DNA of 64,000 nucleotides from CAYQQR01 sp964420035. GTDB taxonomy: Bacteria; Bacteroidota; Bacteroidia; Bacteroidales; SM23-62. Location: NCBI GenBank assembly GCA_964420035.1, contig CAYQQR010000018.1:1-64000 (forward strand), given 5' to 3'. Position numbers and translations under genes: made by a program. Shown piece after piece: positions 25,643 through 34,008 of the stretch (positions are counted from its first letter, which is position 1; each line of letters opens with the position of its first letter). The notes under the pieces are model-generated. The model saw nothing but the letters and a program-made list of their open reading frames with translations, was not told the DNA's origin and searched no databases.

Positions 25643-27408
25643 CGAAGGTACTCGTGGGCGAGGATGAGGAAGACGCTGGCGGTCCAGGTATAAGCCGGGT
25701 CGCGTAGGCTTTCCCCGGTAAGTGCATTGAAATTCTCACCAAAACCGTTCTCAAGGCACATATCGCAGAAACGGCGGGCAGCTTCTTCAGCTTTTTCCGT
25801 TTCCCCGCAAGCGTTCAGTCCGTCCACGATGATCATGGTGGTGGGCGCCCAAATGGGTCCGCGCCAGTAACCGTCGGCCTGGTACAGTGGACTTTCGGGG
25901 TGCTCGGTTGCCGGACCGTGGTCAGTGACTATACCGGAAGTCCAGAGATCCTCAACCATGGTTTCCCTGATATCAGAGGGCAGCCTGTCACCCAGCACCA
26001 GGGGCAGGAAGCGCATCAGGCTGTTACTCTCTTTAACAGTTACGCCATCGGTTTTCCGGATGATGAATTTTTCGCCGTCCCACAGTTCGTCAATCAGTTT
26101 TTTTTGTAAGCGCATTGCGGATTCAGCCCAGAGATCCGCTTCAACGTAAAATCCGATCCTTTCCGCAACTTCGGCAATGGCTTCCATCTGGATGACCAGG
26201 TAGGCAGCCAGATCGGGTCCTTCAACAGGACAGCCTGCATCGAAGGGGGTAGCATTATCCCAACCGGAGTCATTTCCATAGAAATACTCAGGCAACCCGT
26301 TCCCATCGGTATCCCTGTATTTAAACCAATAATCGGTCCAGGCAATGAGCGGCTCATAGATCTCCTCCATACGTTCCTGGGTTGCATAGTCTTCCTTTTC
26401 CAGCATTTTCAGCAAGGCCCAACCGTGTATGGGAGGTTTAACATAACCAAAGCTGGCATCATAATCGGTATAATGATCGGGAAGGGCCCCGCTGGGTTCC
26501 TGCTCATCGAACAGGACCATGAACTGATCCCATGACAGACCGGGCAGCTTGTAGGAGAGTGCCATGGCATTGTAACAATGGTCCCAGCTCCATACGGCAT
26601 GCATCCAGTTCTTCGACATGAGCATGGTTTTTCTTTTGATCAGTCCGCGCGGATCCACGATGGAACTGCGGTTAATAAAGGCAGCATATTCCCATGGTTC
26701 CCTGTATTTTTCCGGTGCTTCCGGCATGGCTTTCAACCAGTCCATATAGCTATTCACCACATCCTGCCGGCACTCTCCGAACGGATACTCAGGATCGGCC
26801 GGTTCCCAGCCACTATAGAAATTTTCAATCATTACCGAACAAAAGCCGTCTGCAGGCAAAATTTCAAGGGTCATGTATGGCGACCCCCGGTTGGTCAGTC
26901 CGAGCGGAACCAACGTTCCGTCCATGCCGGTTTGGCCCTGCATCACCGTAACCACGTAATGGGGATAGCCTCCCATATGGAAGATCCATTGGTTCTTTTT
27001 TATCGGCATGAGATGGGTGCTTTGATCATAAGCCGTCAAGGCCAACCGTACCCCCAGTCCGTGACCCTGCATTCTTAATGTATTGGCATCCTGGTAAATG
27101 ATCTCAACCCGTTCCCGGTCCACCTGCATTTGTATCATTTCAGGATTGGCGGTATACGTTGCCTGTGCCTTTTTACCATTTTTCAGGGCTTCGATCCTGA
27201 AAACGCCGTCCCGGTTCCATAATCTTCGTCCGTTCAGATCATGGATATACAAACCCGGCTCTGCATCCTGATCATAATAGGTCCTGGTAGACAAGGCAAA
27301 CCAGGAACCCGGGTGGGAAAAAGGGATCTTATTCAGATCGATGTCAATATTCTGGGCCCGGGCCGGCATGATGATCGATAAGACAATGAATATTGCTATG
27401 GATTTCAT
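25639..27408 (-). CDS. GH63-like glycoside hydrolase (MGH1 type)
   Basis: The 589-residue protein has a signal peptide (MKSIAIFIVLSIIMPARAQ), a beta-sandwich N-terminal domain, and an (alpha/alpha)6 barrel from about residue 210. Recognisable family segments are VWSWDHCYNAMALSY (about 275), FYGNDSGWDNATPFD (about 370) and YWRGPIWAPTTMI (about 505), as in GH63 and trehalase-like glucosidases that invert alpha-glucosidic bonds. It is presumably periplasmic. It starts at the ATG at 27408. The neighbouring sulfatase and DUF5060 protein suggest degradation of a sulfated or complex glycan; the substrate is not known. Confidence 0.82.
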   Translation of the reverse strand: MKSIAIFIVLSIIMPARAQNIDIDLNKIPFSHPGSWFALSTRTYYDQDAEPGLYIHDLNGRRLWNRDGVFRIEALKNGKKAQATYTANPEMIQMQVDRERVEIIYQDANTLRMQGHGLGVRLALTAYDQSTHLMPIKKNQWIFHMGGYPHYVVTVMQGQTGMDGTLVPLGLTNRGSPYMTLEILPADGFCSVMIENFYSGWEPADPEYPFGECRQDVVNSYMDWLKAMPEAPEKYREPWEYAAFINRSSIVDPRGLIKRKTMLMSKNWMHAVWSWDHCYNAMALSYKLPGLSWDQFMVLFDEQEPSGALPDHYTDYDASFGYVKPPIHGWALLKMLEKEDYATQERMEEIYEPLIAWTDYWFKYRDTDGNGLPEYFYGNDSGWDNATPFDAGCPVEGPDLAAYLVIQMEAIAEVAERIGFYVEADLWAESAMRLQKKLIDELWDGEKFIIRKTDGVTVKESNSLMRFLPLVLGDRLPSDIRETMVEDLWTSGIVTDHGPATEHPESPLYQADGYWRGPIWAPTTMIIVDGLNACGETEKAEEAARRFCDMCLENGFGENFNALTGESLRDPAYTWTASVFLILAHEYLR

Positions 27409-27423
27409 TAGTTGGGGTTTTAA

Positions 27424-27484
27424 GGATTTAGGATTGCGGATTGTGCCTGCCGGCCGGCAGGCATAATTCGTAATCCGTAATTAT
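27424..27484. repeat. heptad array with perfect 20-bp palindrome
   Basis: GGATT-type heptads (27424-27443) lead into TGCCTGCCGGCCGGCAGGCA (27444-27463), a perfect palindrome. TAATTCG/TAATCCG units follow to 27484. The left and right units are near reverse complements, so the element can fold as one long hairpin capped by the GC palindrome. The TAA stop of the sulfatase is inside the last unit. Confidence 0.8.
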
Positions 27485-29100
27485 TTTTTCACAATTTCCG
27501 AGTGTACATACCCGATCCTTATGGCTTGTGCCCGGAGGGTATGGCCTTCAGGAACCTCAACCGGTTCTGTATAGAGCAACCATCGTTCCCCGGGTTCGTC
27601 CTTATGGACCTGGTAAGCGATGGAGGCCCCTTCGGTGGGACAGGATATAACAATTCCATCCCCGGTTTCTTCAAACACAGGAGGTTCGGTCACCGGTTGG
27701 GTATCTCCTCCCCACATTTGCCGGATGAGCTCTTTTTCGGGAATGGCTCCTTTATCCCCGTATTTTTCCTGCCATTCCTCAAGTGCGGTCCTCATTTCCT
27801 CCAGCTTGTCCGCGTAGGCCGGATCGTCAGCCAAATTATGGAATTCATAGGGATCCTCCCGGGTATCGTAAAGTTCTTCTTCAGGTTTGGTATCGCGCCA
27901 CCACAAGGCCTGCAGCTCGTTGAATTTACCCAGGGAATCATATTCATACAGCACGTTCATCATGGGTATCTGTTTCCTGTAATTGATCTCCTGCACGAAG
28001 GGCTTTTCAGGGTAATAGTTTTTCAGGTACTTAAAATGTTTGTCACGTACCGCCCTGACCCGGTCATACTGTGCATCCATGCGGTCGCGGGCCCCGTAGA
28101 TATACTTTCTCGGTTCTTCCTTTTGTGCCCCCAGAAATGCCTGTCCCTGCATATATTCCGGAATTTTTATGCCGGCAAGTGAAAGCACGGTGGGTGCAAA
28201 ATCGACAAAACTCACCAGCTCATCAGTAATCGTTTTGGCCATGGCTTTGCCGGGAAACCGGATGATCAGGGGGATGCGCAGGCCCGAATCATAGAGTTCC
28301 CTTTTCTGCCTGGGAAGCATGCCCCCGTGATCGGAGTAGAAAAAGATAACCGTACTGTCCAGAAGTCCGTCTGCTTCAAGCCTGTTCAGTATTAAACCTA
28401 CCTGGGCATCCATTTCCTTAATGTTGGAATACTTTCTGGCCACATCTCTTCTGACAACAGGATGTTCGGGATAGTAAGGCGGTATGGGAACTTTCCGTTC
28501 ATCCACCAGGAGGGGTTCCCATCGCTGCGTCCAAACGCGGGATTCATGGGTGGTTATGAAGTTGATGATGGCAAAGAAGGGCATGCCCTCCGGACGCTTA
28601 TACCAGTAGGCATCAAAATCACGCTCGTCCCAGGCCGTAACGGGCGGTTCAAACTGGTAATCCGTTTTCTGATTGTTGGTACAATAATAGCCGGCTGCCC
28701 TCAGAAATTCGCTGAAACACCTGACTTCAGGGGGAAGCACCGTTCCATAGTTTGGCAGACCTTCTACCAGGTTGCTGGTGGTACGCATATTATGACCCCC
28801 GGTGGAGGTAGGATACATGCCGGTAATGATGGCATGGCGGCTGGGTGCGCAAACCCCGGCTATCGAATAGGCATTTGTATAAAGAACACCCTCCGCTGCG
28901 AGTCGATCGATGTGGGGTGTTTGGATCGCGGTATCGCCGTAACAGCCCAGGGTTGGGGTAATATCCTCACAGGTAATCCACAGGATGTTGGGTTGGAAAG
29001 GAGGATCGGCCGGATCGAATTCCCTGCTTCTGGTTCCAGGCTCCTGGCAACCCGGTACCCCGGCTGCCAGTATGGTGGTTGCTAGTAATAAACGGTTCAT
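27481..29100 (-). CDS. S1 family sulfatase (lipoprotein)
   Basis: The 539-residue arylsulfatase-type enzyme hydrolyses sulfate esters. The N terminus is a lipoprotein signal (AAGVPGC, Cys about 18). The active-site signature is CAPSR (Cys about 84, Arg about 88), in which Cys must be oxidised to formylglycine by a sulfatase-maturating enzyme not seen in this window. Metal-binding residues lie in CEDITPT (about 44-50) and FYSDHGGM (about 290). The last 70 residues resemble a C-terminal beta domain. It sits among glycosidases, so a sulfated polysaccharide is the likely substrate. Confidence 0.9.
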   Translation of the reverse strand: MNRLLLATTILAAGVPGCQEPGTRSREFDPADPPFQPNILWITCEDITPTLGCYGDTAIQTPHIDRLAAEGVLYTNAYSIAGVCAPSRHAIITGMYPTSTGGHNMRTTSNLVEGLPNYGTVLPPEVRCFSEFLRAAGYYCTNNQKTDYQFEPPVTAWDERDFDAYWYKRPEGMPFFAIINFITTHESRVWTQRWEPLLVDERKVPIPPYYPEHPVVRRDVARKYSNIKEMDAQVGLILNRLEADGLLDSTVIFFYSDHGGMLPRQKRELYDSGLRIPLIIRFPGKAMAKTITDELVSFVDFAPTVLSLAGIKIPEYMQGQAFLGAQKEEPRKYIYGARDRMDAQYDRVRAVRDKHFKYLKNYYPEKPFVQEINYRKQIPMMNVLYEYDSLGKFNELQALWWRDTKPEEELYDTREDPYEFHNLADDPAYADKLEEMRTALEEWQEKYGDKGAIPEKELIRQMWGGDTQPVTEPPVFEETGDGIVISCPTEGASIAYQVHKDEPGERWLLYTEPVEVPEGHTLRAQAIRIGYVHSEIVKK

Positions 29101-29217
29101 GACCGCGGGTTTTGTTTATGCATAAATATAACCATTTGATACCGGATTTAATAATGGGGATAACTTGTAAAAGTTTTCTAAATTTATGGTTCGACAAATC
29201 ATTAACCTCCGGGAATC

Positions 29218-30147
29218 ATGAAAAACCGCAGAGATTTTATTCGTACCACAGGACTCTTCACGGCGGGCGCATTGATCGTTCCCCAGGTAGCCTGTAAATC
29301 CAAAACAGCCGGTGAAGCGGCGGGAGCTGCAGAAGGCTCGGAAGCAGTGACTTCCAAGGATATTGGTATCCAGATCTACACCCTCCGGGATCAAATAGAA
29401 GAAAGTCTGGAAAAAACCCTTGAAAAAGTTTCGAAAATCGGGTACAAATGGATCGAAAGCTACGGGTATGAAAACAGAAAGATCCTTGGAAAGACACCCA
29501 GGGAATTCAAAGAACTGGTTGAAGGTCTGGGAATGACCCACCCCAGCGCCCATGCGGTCACGGAATTAAGTTCTGCAGAAGGAAAGGCTTCCGTGGAAGA
29601 GGCCATGAAGATCACCGCTGAAGATGTCAAAACCTCCGGTGTGGAATACCTGGTATATGCCTACCTGGAGGAAGAAGAAAGAGATGAACTGGACGACTAC
29701 AAGCGGCATGCGGAATCCTTCAATAAGTTCGGCGAGATTTGCAGGTCCATGGACCTGCAGTTCTGCTTTCACAACCACGATTTTGACTTTAAAGATTTCG
29801 ACGGGATAATCGCATTTTATTACTTACTTGAAAATACGGATCCTGAATTGGTAAAATTCGAACCCGATCTGTACTGGATCGTCAAGGCTGGATTCGACCC
29901 GTTGGAGGTATTCAAAAAGGCTCCCGGCAGGTTTCCCCTTTGGCACATAAAGGATATGGAACCCGGTGAAGAGCAATACTTCGCAGAGGTCGGCCAGGGC
30001 ACCATCGAATTCGAACGGATCTTCGGACAAAAAGAACTGGCCGGCATGCGATACTTCTTTGTCGAGCAGGACGAAAGCCGCAGAAATCCCCTGGAATCCG
30101 TCGAGATGAGCTGGAAATATCTGAACCGGGCGGAGTTTGTAGGATAG
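29218..30147 (+). CDS. exported sugar phosphate isomerase/epimerase-like protein (Tat lipoprotein)
   Basis: The 309-residue protein has a twin-arginine signal (RRDFIRTTGLF, residues 4-14) with a lipobox-like VAC (Cys about 24), then a spacer rich in Ala/Gly/Glu. The rest is a xylose-isomerase-like TIM barrel with metal-binding candidates in FHNHDFDF (about 180), PDLYWIVKAG (about 218) and LWHIKDME (about 240). Exported members often act on free sugars or inositols as epimerases or keto-sugar oxidoreductase partners. It is divergent from the sulfatase. The substrate is unknown. Confidence 0.83.
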   Translation: MKNRRDFIRTTGLFTAGALIVPQVACKSKTAGEAAGAAEGSEAVTSKDIGIQIYTLRDQIEESLEKTLEKVSKIGYKWIESYGYENRKILGKTPREFKELVEGLGMTHPSAHAVTELSSAEGKASVEEAMKITAEDVKTSGVEYLVYAYLEEEERDELDDYKRHAESFNKFGEICRSMDLQFCFHNHDFDFKDFDGIIAFYYLLENTDPELVKFEPDLYWIVKAGFDPLEVFKKAPGRFPLWHIKDMEPGEEQYFAEVGQGTIEFERIFGQKELAGMRYFFVEQDESRRNPLESVEMSWKYLNRAEFVG

Positions 30148-30167
30148 ATTGCGGATTGCGGATTACA
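30147..30167. repeat. short heptad array between convergent stops
   Basis: GATTGCG, GATTGCG and GATTACA run from the TAG stop of the isomerase-like gene into the TAA stop of the convergent M1 peptidase gene at 30163. The gap between the two genes is only this array. Confidence 0.7.
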
Positions 30168-31788
30168 TGATTTTTAATGTGGCGGCGTAGAAATTCCTGT
30201 CCAGGTTGAATTTTTCAATATCAAAGGGGGTTAGGTGTCTTTTCCATGTGGTTGTGGGGTAAAGCCATTGTTCCTTTTCGTTCAGCATGACCCTGACGGG
30301 CATTTTGAATCCCGGGATGCAATTGTTCCAGCGGTAGAGTAAAAGGTTCCCGCTGATGCGGTATTCCAGGACCGGGACCCGTATGTCCCGCAGGTATTGA
30401 TCGAAAAAATGATCCAGTTCCAGGTCCAGGTAATCTGCCATAAAAGATTCTATCTGTTCCGTACCGACGGTCCGGTGATAAAACTCCCTGTTGATGGCCC
30501 TGAACATGCCGTGCCACAATGAATCATCCGCAACGATCTGCCTCAGGGTATGGAGCATGTTCCCGCCTTTATAATACATATCCTGGGAACCCGGCCGGTT
30601 CACATCATAATAACCGATGATGGTTTCCCGGTTCTCAATATTCATCCGGGTTCCCAGCACATATTCCCGCCCGGCTTCCCTGCCGTAATGATATTCCAGG
30701 AAGAGGCTCTCTGAATAGTTGGTAAAGCTCTCATGGATCCACATATCGGCAATATCCTTATAGGTGATGCTGTTGGCGAACCATTCATGGCCCGATTCAT
30801 GAACGATCATGAAATCAAATTTCATGCCCCAGCCGGTATGACTCAGATCGAAGCCGTCATAGCCGTTCTGATAACCGTTCCCATAGGTAATGGAACTCTG
30901 ATGCTCCATGCCCAGGTAAGGAACCTCAACCAGCTTATAGCCATCTTCATAAAAAGGATAGGGACCGAACCAGTATTCGAAGGCTTCCAGCATCATGGGG
31001 ACCTGCCGGAAATGTTTCTTCGCCTTTTTCAGATTGCCTTTCAGAACATAGTAATCGCAATCCAGGGGACCTTTTTCCCCGTGGTACACTTCGGAAAAAT
31101 GTGCATAATCGGCAATATTGACATTGACCACATAATTGCTGATGGGATTGCTCACGAACCAATGGAAGGTCCGGCTGCCATCATCATGCCGTTCAATTTC
31201 CCGTAACCGGCCGTTGGACACATCCATCAGACCGGAGGGTACCTTCACACTGATCAGCATGCTGTCCGGTTCATCGTACATATGATCCTTGCAGGGCCAC
31301 CATACACTGGCCCCCAGTTGCTGGCAAGCCGTGGCTACAAGGGGCTTCCCCCGGGGATCCTTACTCCAGATGAGTCCGCCGTCCCAGGGCGGGTTCTTCG
31401 CAACCTGCGGCTTGCCTCCGTAATAAACACGGATACTGTCGATGCTGCCAACGACCGGTTTCGGTCCGAATTCGATATAATAAACATTTCCATCCCTTAT
31501 GAAATCGAGTGATTCACCATAATGCATTACCTTCCTTATGGCCATCGGAAGCTGAAGGTCGATTTGCATGATCTTTTCGGATTGAAGCACCCTGAAGACG
31601 ACCTTATTCGAACCTTCGATGGTACTGTCGGCAGGATTCACGGAAATATCCAGGTGATAATAGACCAGGTCCCACCATTCCCGTTCCGGGGTGATGGAAC
31701 CCCGCAGGCTGTCCTGGCGGGAAAAGGGCTGCCCTTGAACTTTTGCGAATAATAACAGATTCAATATAAGTATTGGGACTATTTTCAT
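30163..31788 (-). CDS. M1 family zinc aminopeptidase
   Basis: The 541-residue exported peptidase has a signal peptide (ILILNLLLFAKVQGQ). The zinc site is HESGH (residues 330-334) with a third ligand Glu at 353 in WIHESF. The exopeptidase motif usually written GAMEN appears here as GMEHQ (293-297). At 541 residues it lacks the long C-terminal helical domain of large M1 enzymes, as is common in Bacteroidota. It likely trims peptides in the periplasm or at the cell surface. A TATTTTTG box lies almost directly before the ATG. Confidence 0.88.
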   Translation of the reverse strand: MKIVPILILNLLLFAKVQGQPFSRQDSLRGSITPEREWWDLVYYHLDISVNPADSTIEGSNKVVFRVLQSEKIMQIDLQLPMAIRKVMHYGESLDFIRDGNVYYIEFGPKPVVGSIDSIRVYYGGKPQVAKNPPWDGGLIWSKDPRGKPLVATACQQLGASVWWPCKDHMYDEPDSMLISVKVPSGLMDVSNGRLREIERHDDGSRTFHWFVSNPISNYVVNVNIADYAHFSEVYHGEKGPLDCDYYVLKGNLKKAKKHFRQVPMMLEAFEYWFGPYPFYEDGYKLVEVPYLGMEHQSSITYGNGYQNGYDGFDLSHTGWGMKFDFMIVHESGHEWFANSITYKDIADMWIHESFTNYSESLFLEYHYGREAGREYVLGTRMNIENRETIIGYYDVNRPGSQDMYYKGGNMLHTLRQIVADDSLWHGMFRAINREFYHRTVGTEQIESFMADYLDLELDHFFDQYLRDIRVPVLEYRISGNLLLYRWNNCIPGFKMPVRVMLNEKEQWLYPTTTWKRHLTPFDIEKFNLDRNFYAATLKIM

Positions 31789-31793
31789 CGGAT

Positions 31794-31801
31794 CAAAAAT
31801 A
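31794..31801 (-). promoter_or_regulatory. candidate -7 box directly before the M1 peptidase
   Basis: TATTTTTG (minus strand) fits TAnnTTTG and ends 6 bases before the ATG. A heptad array (31805-31860) occupies the -33 region. Confidence 0.35.
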
Positions 31802-31804
31802 GTA

Positions 31805-31860
31805 AATTCAGAATTCAGCCTGATAATTACGGATTACGGATTGCAGATTGAGCATGGGTG
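31805..31860. repeat. heptad array upstream of the M1 peptidase
   Basis: Eight consecutive units in exact register: AATTCAG (twice), CCTGATA, ATTACGG (twice), ATTGCAG, ATTGAGC, ATGGGTG. The words AATTCAG, ATTACGG and GGGTG are shared with other arrays in the window. Confidence 0.75.
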
Positions 31861-31966
31861 CCGGGCAAGAGTGTGTGTTTTAAGAGACGTTGAGACACAC
31901 AGCAACAGGCGAAGCCGAGGGACAGCGAAGCCGAAAAGTTAAACAGTTGAGGAGTAAAAGAAATAT

Positions 31967-32395
31967 TCAGAACAAATTTATTGAAAAACCCCCGTCGACG
32001 GCAATGACCTGGCCGGTGATGTAGGACGAGGCATCCATGGCCAGGAAGGGGGCCAGGGAGGCAACTTCTTCAGGATCGCCGATACGGTCCATGGGTGTTG
32101 CCGACAACACCTCCTTTCGGTAGTCATCATCTTTCAATACCTGCCGGGCCAGGGGGGTGTCGATATACCAGGGGGCGATGGCGTTCACCCGGATTAGGTC
32201 CCGGGCCCATTCCACGGCCAGGTTTCTGGTCGCCTGGTTCAGGGCCGCCTTGCTGCTGCCATAAGCCATCCCGGTGCGCATATGCCCCAAACCGGATACA
32301 GACGAAACATTAATGAGGGAGGCCCGGGTTCCCCCGCTCACTAAAGCTTTTTTCCCTTGAAGGTTCCACCTTCCGTATGGGTTCTTTTCAGCCAT
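31967..32395 (-). pseudogene. SDR oxidoreductase with internal in-frame deletion
   Basis: This 142-codon frame matches both ends of a tropinone-reductase-like short-chain dehydrogenase but lacks the middle. It reads WNLQGKKALVSGGTR (first strand and start of the glycine-rich loop), then jumps to ASLINVSSVSG, the strand before the active site. Roughly 110-120 residues are gone, including GxGIG, the NNAG motif and most of the Rossmann domain. The catalytic YxxxK survives (YGSSK), as do SPMDRIG-like and ITGQVIAVDGG endings. It cannot bind NAD(P) as a normal SDR. I use the ATG at 32395. It is probably a pseudogene, or an assembly deletion. Confidence 0.72.
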
Positions 32396-32447
32396 ATCTT
32401 GCTTATTTTCGGGCAATGTAAAAATTTTTCGCTAAATGAATATTTCG

Positions 32448-32455
32448 TAAATTCG
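32448..32455 (+). promoter_or_regulatory. candidate -7 promoter box for tRNA-Arg
   Basis: TAAATTCG lies 11 bases before the first base of the tRNA and fits the TAnnTTyG form seen ahead of pyrG and the DUF349 gene. A T-rich stretch 18-23 bases upstream may serve as the -33 element. Confidence 0.4.
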
Positions 32456-32465
32456 CCTACAATTT

Positions 32466-32539
32466 GCATCAGTAGCTCAGCTGGATAGAGCAACGGCCTT
32501 CTAAGCCGTAGGTCGGGGGTTCGAATCCCTCCTGATGTA
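32466..32539 (+). tRNA. tRNA-Arg (anticodon TCT)
   Basis: The 74-base cloverleaf folds fully. The acceptor stem GCATCAG pairs with CTGATGT (one G-U), the D stem is GCTC/GAGC, and the anticodon stem ACGGC/GCCGT carries loop CTTCTAA, giving anticodon TCT. The T arm has loop TTCGAAT, and A is the discriminator. No CCA is encoded. It reads AGA, and probably AGG, codons. A short hairpin (ACGAAC/GTTCGT) follows at 32539-32557. Confidence 0.96.
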
Positions 32540-32595
32540 CGAACTCACTTCGTTCGTGGTTCTCAGTTCCTGGTTTATTTTTCGCTTTTAATGCC

Positions 32596-34008
32596 ATGAT
32601 TGATCTTGAGGAGTTTCGGAAGTTCGCGCATGAGTTTGTCGATTGGATGGCAGACTATTATAACCGCATGGAAGAATTCCCGGTCAAGCCGGAAAGCCGG
32701 CCCGGCGACATTTACAAGAGCATACCGGACGCGCCCCCGGAAAAACCGGAATCCATGGACCGGATATTCAGGGACTTCCGGGAGATCATCCTCCCGGGTA
32801 TGACCCACTGGCAGCATCCCCATTTTCACGCCTATTTTACCGCAAACTCCAGCTATCCTTCGGTTCTGGGTGAAATGCTCACGGCCACCCTCGCTGCACA
32901 GTGTATGATGTGGGATACCTCGCCGGCAGCGGCCGAACTGGAAGAAAAAACCATGAACTGGCTGAAAGGAATGCTGGGACTGCCTGCCGGATGGTCGGGC
33001 TCAATACAGGATACGGCCAGTACCTCCACCCTGGTTTCCTTACTCTCGGCACGTGAAAAACACACCGGCTTCAACAGCAACAAGAGCGGTCTTTACGACA
33101 ACCGCGTATTGCGGGTTTATACAAGTACCGAGGCCCATTCATCCATCGAAAAGGCGGTTAAGATCGCCGGCCTGGGCCAGGAAAACCTGGTCAGGATCCC
33201 CGTTGACGGTTCTCTGGCCATGATTCCCGAAAAACTGGAAGAGTCGATCGTAAGCAACCTGGCCAACGGCTTCATCCCCATGGCCGTGGTACTTGCCATG
33301 GGAACCACGGGTACGGTAGCCGTGGATCCCCTTAGGCCCGTCGCGGAGATCTGCAATAAACACCAGGTCTGGCTGCACGTGGATGCAGCCTATGCCGGTT
33401 CTGCCCTGGTACTGAAAGAATACCGCTGGATGGCCGATGGTCTGGAAATGGCCGACAGTTTTGTCTTCAATCCCCACAAATGGATGTTCACCAATTTTGA
33501 CCTGTCGGCATATTTCGTAAGGGATCCCGAACTGCTGGTAAAAACCTTTGAGGTCCTGCCCGAGTATTTAAAAACGAAATCCAGGGGTGTTAAAAATTAC
33601 AGGGACTGGGGCATTCAGTTGGGCAGAAGGTTCCGTGCCCTGAAACTCTGGTTCGTGATCCGGGATTACGGGGTACAGGGCATACGCGACACATTCCGCA
33701 AACAGATTGACATGGCCAAAGATCTGACAGCGTGGCTGGAAAAGCATCCTGCCTTTGAGGTTCATAAACCCCAGCATCTAAATGTGGTATGCTTCAGGCT
33801 AAAGGAAACAAAAGATCGATCCCCCGAAGAACGGAACCGTTTGAACGATGCATTCCTGCAAAAGCTAAACAAGACGGGCAAGGTATTTCTATCGCATACC
33901 AAGGTACGGGGACTGTTTACCTTAAGGGTGGTTCTCGGTCAAACCCGCATCCGGGAAAGACACGTGGAAGAATTACGGGAATTGCTGCTCGGTAATTTGG
34001 ATGATTAG
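32596..34008 (+). CDS. aromatic-L-amino-acid decarboxylase-like PLP enzyme
   Basis: The 470-residue group II decarboxylase removes CO2 from an aromatic or related L-amino acid using pyridoxal phosphate. The cofactor residues are all visible: His 181 (TEAHSS, stacks on PLP), Asp 263 (HVDAAYAG, pyridine nitrogen) and Lys 295 (NPHKW, Schiff base). The N-terminal FRKFAHEFVDWMADYY is the usual dimerisation helix of this group. Whether it prefers tryptophan, tyrosine, DOPA or phenylalanine cannot be told. It lies just after tRNA-Arg on the same strand and its stop codon overlaps the stop of the convergent TPR gene. Confidence 0.92.
   Translation: MIDLEEFRKFAHEFVDWMADYYNRMEEFPVKPESRPGDIYKSIPDAPPEKPESMDRIFRDFREIILPGMTHWQHPHFHAYFTANSSYPSVLGEMLTATLAAQCMMWDTSPAAAELEEKTMNWLKGMLGLPAGWSGSIQDTASTSTLVSLLSAREKHTGFNSNKSGLYDNRVLRVYTSTEAHSSIEKAVKIAGLGQENLVRIPVDGSLAMIPEKLEESIVSNLANGFIPMAVVLAMGTTGTVAVDPLRPVAEICNKHQVWLHVDAAYAGSALVLKEYRWMADGLEMADSFVFNPHKWMFTNFDLSAYFVRDPELLVKTFEVLPEYLKTKSRGVKNYRDWGIQLGRRFRALKLWFVIRDYGVQGIRDTFRKQIDMAKDLTAWLEKHPAFEVHKPQHLNVVCFRLKETKDRSPEERNRLNDAFLQKLNKTGKVFLSHTKVRGLFTLRVVLGQTRIRERHVEELRELLLGNLDD

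Noticed and set aside
32539..32557. ACGAAC/GTTCGT hairpin after the tRNA as a terminator
   Set aside because: Only 6 bp, no U-tract; at most a weak processing signal.
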